DNA of 64,000 nucleotides, from positions 1 through 64,000 of the forward strand of contig NZ_JAKNHJ010000005.1 in the NCBI RefSeq assembly GCF_022133705.1, in the 5' to 3' direction. The notes beneath the pieces were generated by a model. The model saw nothing but the letters and a program-made list of their open reading frames with translations. It was not told where the DNA came from and searched no databases. The stretch comes from Varibaculum cambriense. Its GTDB lineage: Bacteria > Actinomycetota > Actinomycetes > Actinomycetales > Actinomycetaceae. How positions within the stretch are numbered: the first letter of the stretch is position 1; every line of letters begins with the position of its first letter. Position numbers and translations under genes: made by a program. This document shows, one piece after another, positions 57,797-64,000 of the stretch.

Positions 57797-58915
57797 TTAT
57801 TCTTCCCCCGCGTCGTGCATTTTATTTACTACTTCCACTAACCGTTCACTAGTAGCCCGCTGGTAAATCTGCGACATCGACCAGGTCGAATGCCCTAGAA
57901 TCGCCTGAATCTCTGCCTCCGTAGCGCCCACGCGCGCAAGCATGGTTGCACAGGTGGCGCGGAGTTGGTGGAAGTTGAAGCCCGGTAGCCCCGCCCCGGC
58001 TACAGCAGGGTTATAGCTGTTATGCAGCGTTTTATTAGATAGGAACGTTCCCGCCCTCGAATACACAATTAAAGCGTCCTGGCTCTTGCCTACATAGGCG
58101 GCTAGGTGGTCTTTCAATTTAGCGGCTAGAGGGTCTGAGATAGGCACGTCCCGCCGCCCCGTCGCCGTCTTAGGCACACCCTCGACAAGCTTCCCGGTTT
58201 CGCCGCGCTTAACCGCGCCCCTCACCATAATCCGCCGATTTTTTAGGTCAATATGCCGCCGGCGTAGCGCCGCTATCTCCCCGTAGCGTAGCCCCGCCCA
58301 TGCCGCCAAATAAATCATAATAGCGAGCCTCCCCGGCATCGCCCCCGCGATTTTCTCCACCTGCTCATCAGTCGCCACCCGCTCCCTATCCTCATCACGC
58401 ACCCGCTTTTTAGATGTAGCGCCCTTAATATGCACGGGGGAGACCTCAATAAATTCATTTTCTACCGCAGCATTCATAAGCGCGGAAAAACTGCGATAAG
58501 CGTTCCGGCGCGCCCCCGGATGCTCCGGCGCGGTCTTGTAGTACCAGTCTATGACCTCAGGGCGGGCGATAGATGAGAGCGCGCGATCCCCGAAAGCCGG
58601 GTACACGTAGCGATTCAAAGCCGATTTATAAGACCTCAGAGTATTAGGGGACGCCCCCGAATCTTTCAAACGTTTTTGCCATTCTTCGCCCCAATCTTTC
58701 ACCGTAGGCACGCGGCGCGGCTTAGGCGCGTCTAGGGTTTTCCCGGCGTCAATCAATAGCGCGGTCTTAGCTAGGTAAGTGGTCGCGTCTTTTTTCGCTC
58801 TGAAAGTCTTAGTGCGTCGCTTGCCCGTCGCCGGGACAATATATGAGGCTTGATAAGAATTGCCGTTCTCCCGCTTGCGCGTCCTGATGTAGCCGAATGA
58901 TCTTGTGCGTCCCAT
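57797..58915 (-). CDS. int: Phage integrase (tyrosine recombinase)
   Basis: A 372-residue integrase. N-terminal arm-binding domain with YQASYIVPATGKRRTKTF, SAM-like core (SPNTLRSYKSALNRYVYPAFG), catalytic Arg in WAGLRYGEIAAL, HQLRATCATM, GHSTWSMSQIYQRAT with the nucleophile Tyr. It lies 186 bp from the attR core in tRNA-Ser and must recombine attL with attR. Start at 58915 is supported by alignment to the N-terminal arm; no strong ribosome site is visible. Confidence 0.94.
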   Translation of the reverse strand: MGRTRSFGYIRTRKRENGNSYQASYIVPATGKRRTKTFRAKKDATTYLAKTALLIDAGKTLDAPKPRRVPTVKDWGEEWQKRLKDSGASPNTLRSYKSALNRYVYPAFGDRALSSIARPEVIDWYYKTAPEHPGARRNAYRSFSALMNAAVENEFIEVSPVHIKGATSKKRVRDEDRERVATDEQVEKIAGAMPGRLAIMIYLAAWAGLRYGEIAALRRRHIDLKNRRIMVRGAVKRGETGKLVEGVPKTATGRRDVPISDPLAAKLKDHLAAYVGKSQDALIVYSRAGTFLSNKTLHNSYNPAVAGAGLPGFNFHQLRATCATMLARVGATEAEIQAILGHSTWSMSQIYQRATSERLVEVVNKMHDAGEE

Positions 58916-59054
58916 GTCTGCCTGCCTGCGTCGAAATGTACCATTAAATGTACCATTAGACGCCCGCGTTTTGTCTTTTTCTGTCTCTCGCTGTCTTTCG
59001 ATGTCTCAGAATGGCGCAAAGGGCAAATATGTTACCACCAGGCAAAACACCTAG

Positions 59055-59098
59055 AAAAACAGTAAAAGCCCTCACCAGAAATAACTTCCAGGGAGGGC
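59055..59098 (-). terminator. Terminator of tRNA-Ser supplied by the prophage
   Basis: GAGGGC (59093-59098) and GCCCTC (59068-59073) pair, followed on the minus strand by TTTT and a second TTTTT. It starts 2 bp inside the prophage, so the tRNA now uses phage DNA to end its transcript. Confidence 0.65.
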
Positions 59099-59100
59099 AT

Positions 59101-59117
59101 TGGCGGAGGTAGGGGGA
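59101..59117. repeat. attR core of the prophage
   Basis: TGGCGGAGGTAGGGGGA forms the 3' end of the tRNA-Ser gene and repeats at 18235. Integration leaves the tRNA whole. Confidence 0.9.
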
Positions 59118-59188
59118 TTCGAACCCCCGAGGGCTTGCACCCAACCCGCTTTCCAAGCGAGCGCCATAGGCCACTAGGCGATACCTCC
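59101..59188 (-). tRNA. tRNA-Ser (anticodon GGA)
   Basis: An 88-nt cloverleaf with 7-bp acceptor stem (GGAGGTA pairing TACCTCC), the long variable arm of class II tRNAs, T-loop GTTCGAATC and anticodon loop CTTGGAAAG (GGA). The CCA is encoded at 59101-59103. It reads Ser UCC/UCU codons. It is the integration site of the prophage. Confidence 0.95.
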
Positions 59189-59380
59189 AGGCACAAGTTT
59201 GAGTCTACCTAAATGCTCTCGCTAATGTCGATTCTGGAAATGAGGAGTCGAACACAGCCCCGAAATAAAGGCGGGCGCTGTTTCCCTAGAAACCGCGCCC
59301 GCGTCCTCGCCAGTTACCTGCTCGCCCCCGCGTTGACCGCACCGTTTCCGGTTAGCGCCCTCCTAAGCTAAACTGGGGGA

Positions 59381-59467
59381 GATCCTTCACGCGGCGATAT
59401 CATTCGAACCTCCCCAGGGCCGGAAGGCAGCAAGGATAAGGGTGCGCTATCGGGTGCGTGAAGGGTC
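59381..59467 (+). ncRNA. ffs: Small signal recognition particle RNA (4.5S-like)
   Basis: Arms GATCCTTCACGC and GCGTGAAGGGTC enclose the conserved SRP domain with CCAGGGCCGGAAGGCAGCA (tetraloop-containing helix 8). A T6 run follows. It guides membrane proteins with Ffh. The location between tRNA-Ser and dnaX is common in actinobacteria. The interval 59190-59380 has no gene. Confidence 0.92.
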
Positions 59468-59528
59468 TTTTTTATCGCAATCCTCTCCAGGCACCCCGCT
59501 TATCGCTGGGCTTTAGTACAGTAGAGCC

Positions 59529-62177
59529 GTGAGTATCGCACTTTATCGCCGCTACCGGCCAGACACTTTCCAAGACGTGATTGGGCAAGATCACGTGGTC
59601 AAACCGTTAATGGCGGCGCTGCGCTCTGGGCGCATTAGCCATGCGTATCTTTTCTCTGGGCCGCGCGGATGCGGCAAAACCACTTCGGCGCGAATCATGG
59701 CGCGCTGTCTGAACTGCGCAGAAGGCCCTACCGACACTCCTTGCGGAAAATGCGAATCCTGCAAAGACTTAGCGACCGGGGGCTCAGGGTCCCTCGATGT
59801 AGTAGAAATCGACGCCGCCAGCCACAACGGGGTAGATGACGCGCGAGAACTGCGAGAGCGGGCAGGCTTTGCCCCGGTGCGGGATCGTTTTAAGATTTTT
59901 ATCCTAGATGAAGCTCATATGGTTACCCAGCAAGGATTTAACGCCCTGCTGAAAATCGTGGAAGAACCCCCCGAACACGTAAAGTTTATTTTTGCGACCA
60001 CCGAACCTGACAAAGTAATCGGTACTATCCGTTCCCGCACCCACCACTATCCATTCCGCTTGGTGCCGCCGGAAACAATGGAACAATATATGGCAAAGCT
60101 CTGCCAGGCCGAAGATATCGAACCTGACTCGGGAGTGCTGCAGCTAGTGATGAGGGCAGGCGCGGGTTCAGTACGCGACTCACTTTCGGTGCTTGACCAG
60201 CTGATGGCAGGTGCCGAGGACGGCAAACTAGCGTATGGGACTGCCGCCGCGCTGCTCGGATACACAGACAGTGCGATTTTAGAGCGTTCTGTAGACGCCA
60301 TTATTGACCGTGACGGAGCCGCCCTATTCGAGGTGATCGCCAAAATGGTGGAGGGCGGGCATGAGCCTCGCCGCTACCTGGAAGATTTACTGCTACATCT
60401 TAGGGATCTGCTGGTACTCTCGGTTTCATCCGCTGAGGATACTCAGACGGTACTAGCGGGAACCCCCGCCGATCAATTAGCGGCGATGCAAACCCAAGCG
60501 CAGCGTTGGGGAACCGCCGGGATTTCCCACGCCAGCGATCTCACCAATACTGCTTTAACCGAGCTTACGGGAGCTACCGCTCCGCGCCTGCAAGTTGAGC
60601 TACTGGCTGCGCGGCTTTTATTGCCCGAACAGAGCCAGGTAGCTGCAGGTGGACACGATTCTGCCTCTTCTGGGTCTTTGAGCGGGGCTGAGGCCGCAAT
60701 GGCCGCTCTGCATCGTCCGGGACGGAAGCGTCCTCAAAATACCGCAAATGCCCGACCAGATGCCGTGGCTCCTAGAGCCCCTGAAGCTCCTACTGAACCG
60801 GCTCCCGCGGCTCCTCGCGCGAACCCGGTTCCGGCGGCTTCCCCTACAGGTGGCGGGGCCCCAGAACTGGCTGCTCCGCGCCCGGAAACTATTGATAATA
60901 AACAGTCTGCTCCAGTTATTGGAAAGCAGATTACCCAACCAGAACAGGCTCCCCGCAATGAAGTAGCGGAGCAGGAACTCTCTCCCAAAGAACTGGCGGC
61001 TAGCGTTTCCCTGCGCGAGGTGCCGGAAGTAGAAAAAGGGGAACAATACTGGCAGTTACTGGAATCTTGGGGTAGGGTTTCTGCGCGTTTGCGGGACTCT
61101 GATCAGCGACTGTGGTCAACTTGCAATCGCCATCTGCAGCTTGGAGGTGCCCAAAACCAGCAAGTTACCTTGTTAGCAGATACTCCGCAGACCGTTGCAT
61201 ACTTGAAGGAACGGCTGGCCCCGATAGAGAAATGCTTACAGGAGGAGCTGTCAGATTCCTGGACAGTGCAGGTACTTCCGGGAAGCGATGATAGCCGTGC
61301 GCCCGCTATGAGCGAGGTGCTATCCCGGTTCAAACTAGATGCTTCCTCGCAAGTAGAGAAAACTCTGCCCCAGGAGGCACCCCCGGAAGAAGAGGAATAT
61401 CCTCCCGAAGACGCGGATCCGGCAGATGGCAGTGAAGAGATTTCCTATCCAGAACCAGTGGGTGGTGAAGCAAACCCTGATCCCGTCCCTAGCACCTCCG
61501 CGGACGCCGCAAACGCAATTGCGGAAACTGCAGGTGAGACCCCCAAAGCAGCGGATAAGCCCGGGGATAAACCTGGGCAAGAAAGTGAGCCGGCATCCTC
61601 CAATGCTGACTGGATCATCGCTAACCCCAAAGCGTCAGACTCCGTTTCTAAGGAAAACGATCAGGGCGCAGAGGACGCGGCGCATCCGACAATGTCGGAG
61701 CCTGTGACACCACTTGCGGCAGCGCCCTCACCGTTCGAGGCGCCAGCGGCAGAAATGGCAGCGCCTCGCCCCGAAACCTCTATTTCGCCGGCACCTGGCA
61801 GCGTAAATGCAGTGATGGCGGCGCCCCGTGACTTTGCCGATGAACTAGTCGCTCCCAGAGCAAACCAATCCTCGGTACCCTTTGAAGCTAGTCACTCTGC
61901 GCCCCTAGCAGCGCCGCGTGAGCAGACTTTCGAGCCGGATATCCCGGCTGCTCCGCGGGGGTCGGCCGCATCAAGCGAGGACGATGAAAGTGCTTCCCCA
62001 GCACCGGGCGCACCTCCCAGCTATGAAGATGAAGATATCCCCGATCTCTCCGATCCTGATGTTTCGCTCGATGAAAGCGGCGGACGTTGGGGGGTCGAGG
62101 TCGCAAAATCTATGCTTGGTGGCAAGATAATTGAGACGGTAGATAATTCTGGCGGCAGCGGGAAAGCGGGTATTTAA
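59529..62177 (+). CDS. dnaX: DNA polymerase III subunit gamma/tau
   Basis: An 882-residue clamp-loader ATPase. Walker [13 protein letters not shown], zinc-binding [24 protein letters not shown] and the sensor segment IFATTEP lie in the first 160 residues. The long C-terminal half is acidic and repeats APR-type motifs (AAPRPET, APRANPV, AAPRDFA). The start is a GTG following the SRP RNA. It loads the sliding clamp and couples the helicase. It forms an operon with recR. Confidence 0.95.
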   Translation: MSIALYRRYRPDTFQDVIGQDHVVKPLMAALRSGRISHAYLFSGPRGCGKTTSARIMARCLNCAEGPTDTPCGKCESCKDLATGGSGSLDVVEIDAASHNGVDDARELRERAGFAPVRDRFKIFILDEAHMVTQQGFNALLKIVEEPPEHVKFIFATTEPDKVIGTIRSRTHHYPFRLVPPETMEQYMAKLCQAEDIEPDSGVLQLVMRAGAGSVRDSLSVLDQLMAGAEDGKLAYGTAAALLGYTDSAILERSVDAIIDRDGAALFEVIAKMVEGGHEPRRYLEDLLLHLRDLLVLSVSSAEDTQTVLAGTPADQLAAMQTQAQRWGTAGISHASDLTNTALTELTGATAPRLQVELLAARLLLPEQSQVAAGGHDSASSGSLSGAEAAMAALHRPGRKRPQNTANARPDAVAPRAPEAPTEPAPAAPRANPVPAASPTGGGAPELAAPRPETIDNKQSAPVIGKQITQPEQAPRNEVAEQELSPKELAASVSLREVPEVEKGEQYWQLLESWGRVSARLRDSDQRLWSTCNRHLQLGGAQNQQVTLLADTPQTVAYLKERLAPIEKCLQEELSDSWTVQVLPGSDDSRAPAMSEVLSRFKLDASSQVEKTLPQEAPPEEEEYPPEDADPADGSEEISYPEPVGGEANPDPVPSTSADAANAIAETAGETPKAADKPGDKPGQESEPASSNADWIIANPKASDSVSKENDQGAEDAAHPTMSEPVTPLAAAPSPFEAPAAEMAAPRPETSISPAPGSVNAVMAAPRDFADELVAPRANQSSVPFEASHSAPLAAPREQTFEPDIPAAPRGSAASSEDDESASPAPGAPPSYEDEDIPDLSDPDVSLDESGGRWGVEVAKSMLGGKIIETVDNSGGSGKAGI

Positions 62178-62182
62178 CTTAT

Positions 62183-62779
62183 ATGTATGACGGCGCTTTG
62201 CAAGATCTAATCGATGCTTTAGGGCGACTGCCGGGGATTGGACCAAAATCAGCACAGCGCATCGCGTTCTATGTGCTGTCGCGCCCGAAAGCCGAAGCAG
62301 AACTATTGGCGCAGGCCTTAATCGATGCGAAAGAAAAGATCCGCTTTTGTACTAAATGCGGCAATATTGCCCAAGAGGAACTGTGTTCTATCTGTCGCAA
62401 TCCAAAACGAGACCAGGCGGTTATTTGTGTAGTTGAAGAAGCCAAAGACGTGGGGGCGATTGAACGCACCCGCAGCTATCGCGGTCTGTACCATGTGCTG
62501 GGAGGGGCAATCGATCCGATAAACGGGATTGGCCCCGAACAGTTGCGTTTGCGGGAGCTGCTAACCCGCCTGTCGGGTGACAGCGTACAAGAGATCATTA
62601 TTGCCACTAATCCCAATATTGAGGGCGAGGCTACGGCCACCTACCTGACCCGCACCATCTCCCCCCTGGGGTTAAAAGTTACCCGCCTGGCCTCGGGACT
62701 ACCGGTAGGTGGAGATCTGGAATACGCTGATGAAGTTACTTTAGGGCGTGCCTTGGAGGGAAGGCGTTCGGCCGAATAG
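62183..62779 (+). CDS. recR: Recombination mediator RecR
   Basis: A 198-residue RecR. Helix-hairpin-helix ([18 protein letters not shown]), C4 zinc finger ([16 protein letters not shown]) and Toprim domain ([29 protein letters not shown]). It loads RecA on gaps with RecO. The start lies 5 bp after dnaX. Confidence 0.95.
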   Translation: MYDGALQDLIDALGRLPGIGPKSAQRIAFYVLSRPKAEAELLAQALIDAKEKIRFCTKCGNIAQEELCSICRNPKRDQAVICVVEEAKDVGAIERTRSYRGLYHVLGGAIDPINGIGPEQLRLRELLTRLSGDSVQEIIIATNPNIEGEATATYLTRTISPLGLKVTRLASGLPVGGDLEYADEVTLGRALEGRRSAE

Positions 62780-62835
62780 AATTTCCGCGAGAAAACGCAA
62801 ACCGCTTAATGGTGGCAAAAGTCCCAGGAAGAACC

Positions 62836-62854
62836 CGGGCGGGGTGCCCGATTT
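62836..62854 (+). terminator. Terminator after recR
   Basis: CGGGC and GCCCG around a GGGGT loop, followed by ATTTTG. Weak but well placed. Confidence 0.5.
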
Positions 62855-62964
62855 TGTGTGTTTGCTTACCTACCAGCAAATTTGAGACGCTAAAGCCGAG
62901 ATTGCGCCAAATTCTTACAATAATTGCAGAAGACAGCTAATCGCTAGGCATACAAGGGGAACAA

Positions 62965-64000
62965 ATGGCACTGATTGTGCAAAAGTATGGCGGATCCTCG
63001 GTTGCCGACACCCAGTCGTTGCAACGGGTTGCGCGCAGAATTGTGCAAACCCGTCAAGCCGGGCATCAAGTGGTGGTCGTGGTCTCCGCTATGGGAGATA
63101 CCACCGATGACCTGATTGATATGGCGGCCGAACTTAATGCTCATGCTCCCGCCCGGGAAATGGATATTTTACTTTCTGCTGGCGAACGTATCTCTATGTC
63201 TTTACTGTCTATGGCCATCTCCGCGCAGGGAGTACCGGCGATGGCTTTTACCGGCGCACAAGCCGGTATTCGTACCGACGCTAAATACGGTAAAGCCCAG
63301 ATTGTCGGGATGGTTCCGGAAAGAATCGCCCGCGTAATCCGAGACAATAATGTGGCGATTGTAGCCGGGTTTCAGGGCGTTAACGATGCCGAAGACGTGA
63401 CTACTCTGGGACGTGGCGGCTCTGATACTACTGCCGTGGCGTTAGCAGCTGCCCTTCATGCTGATGTGTGTGAAATCTATACCGATGTTGACGGATTGTT
63501 CACCGCTGATCCGCGCCTGGTTCCTACTGCCCGGGCATTGCACTCCCTCGACTATGAGGAAACTTTAGAGCTGGCAGCAAATGGCGCCAAGATTTTACAT
63601 CTGCGAGCAGTAGAGTTTGCCCGGCGCTACCGGGTGCCCTTGCATGTAAGGTCTAGTTTTTCCGATAAAGATGGCACTTGGATTGCCCAAGGTCCGGCCC
63701 CGAAATCATTGCGAGGGATTGTCCCTGCTAAAGCCCTTGAGGAGGAAAACGTGGAAGCTCCCATTATCTCTGGTATTGCCCATGATCGTTCCCAGGAAAA
63801 GCTGACGGTGGTGGGTTTGCCTGACCGCCCGGGGGTGGCCGCTGACCTGTTTGCAGCGGTGGCAAAAGTCGGTGCCAATATCGACATGATCGTACAAAAC
63901 ATTTCCGAGGCACGCCCTGGTAGGGCTAATATTTCGATCACTATGCCGGCGGAAGACATTCCGGGAGTTATGGAAGAACTGCAGCACGAAAAGAACGTTT
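62965..64000 (+). CDS. lysC: Aspartate kinase (5' part)
   Basis: Begins MALIVQKYGGSSVADTQSLQ, the aspartokinase catalytic signature, with FTGAQAGIRTDAKYGKAQI and GRGGSDTTAVALAAALHAD for substrates; an ACT-domain start (SQEKLTVVGLPDRPG) follows. It catalyses aspartate phosphorylation, the first step to lysine, threonine and methionine. The gene runs off the window end after 345 residues. AAGGGGA precedes the ATG. Confidence 0.95.
   Translation, partial: MALIVQKYGGSSVADTQSLQRVARRIVQTRQAGHQVVVVVSAMGDTTDDLIDMAAELNAHAPAREMDILLSAGERISMSLLSMAISAQGVPAMAFTGAQAGIRTDAKYGKAQIVGMVPERIARVIRDNNVAIVAGFQGVNDAEDVTTLGRGGSDTTAVALAAALHADVCEIYTDVDGLFTADPRLVPTARALHSLDYEETLELAANGAKILHLRAVEFARRYRVPLHVRSSFSDKDGTWIAQGPAPKSLRGIVPAKALEEENVEAPIISGIAHDRSQEKLTVVGLPDRPGVAADLFAAVAKVGANIDMIVQNISEARPGRANISITMPAEDIPGVMEELQHEKNV

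Larger units (their letters stand above)
18235..59117. mobile_element. Siphovirus-type prophage integrated in tRNA-Ser
   Basis: About 40.9 kb between the 17-bp att repeats. It holds integrase, repressor and Cro-like genes, Bet recombinase, RusA, initiator, SSB, terminase, portal, protease, HK97-type capsid, connectors, tape measure, tail tip, holin-like and endolysin genes. No essential structural module is obviously broken, so the prophage may be inducible. All late genes run leftwards; only the immunity genes, the PASTA gene and the attL-proximal module run rightwards. Gene content is that of a temperate actinobacterial siphophage. Confidence 0.93.

Overview
The window looks like a chromosome segment of a mid-GC actinobacterium, probably Actinomycetaceae-like (Varibaculum/Mobiluncus/Actinomyces relatives; the genus is inference). 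Supporting signs are a tRNA-Ser / small SRP RNA / dnaX / recR / lysC backbone, a WhiB-like phage regulator, sortase-type protein tails and strong AGGAGG-type ribosome sites. The outstanding feature is an intact-looking siphovirus-type prophage of about 40.9 kb (18235-59117). It is bounded by a 17-bp direct repeat that is the 3' end of a tRNA-Ser(GGA) gene.

Host DNA on the left (1-18234) holds an ABC exporter pair, a decayed HNH gene, a Phd/Doc toxin-antitoxin pair, a YeiH-type transporter and a zinc alcohol dehydrogenase. A 2-deoxyribose operon follows (SorC-type regulator, DeoC aldolase, FucP-type permease, DUF4432 protein, PfkB kinase). After it come a second zinc alcohol dehydrogenase, an AbiEi/AbiEii type IV toxin-antitoxin pair, an FGGY sugar kinase, a block of strong inverted repeats and an Abi-family protein with an RNRAAH motif. 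Two orphan sortase-type C-terminal tails suggest that surface-protein genes have been lost here.

The prophage reads mostly leftwards. From right to left it has: integrase; an immunity region with a divergent leaderless operator/promoter block (XRE repressor plus ImmA-like protease to the right, Cro-like protein to the left) and a PASTA membrane protein; recombination and replication genes (Bet, RusA, an initiator carrying two 12-bp iteron arrays, SSB); a string of small overlapping helical-protein genes; WhiB, ParB-like and glycosyltransferase genes; HNH, terminase, portal, a kinase-protease fusion, an HK97-type capsid, connectors, the tail with a predicted -1 frameshift and a 1200-residue tape measure, and tail-tip genes, two with C10 tracts at their starts; then endolysin and holin-like genes. 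At the far left a separate rightward module (18603-21758) of acidic paralogues, an HTH protein and a second tyrosine recombinase has its own promoter with repressor-like half sites.

Downstream of the prophage are tRNA-Ser, the SRP RNA (ffs), dnaX, recR and the 5' part of lysC. The candidates for undescribed biology are the small-protein array (45686-48527), the repressor-linked left module, the phase-variable homopolymers in tail-tip genes, and the pentamer-periodic sequence at 49071-49258.
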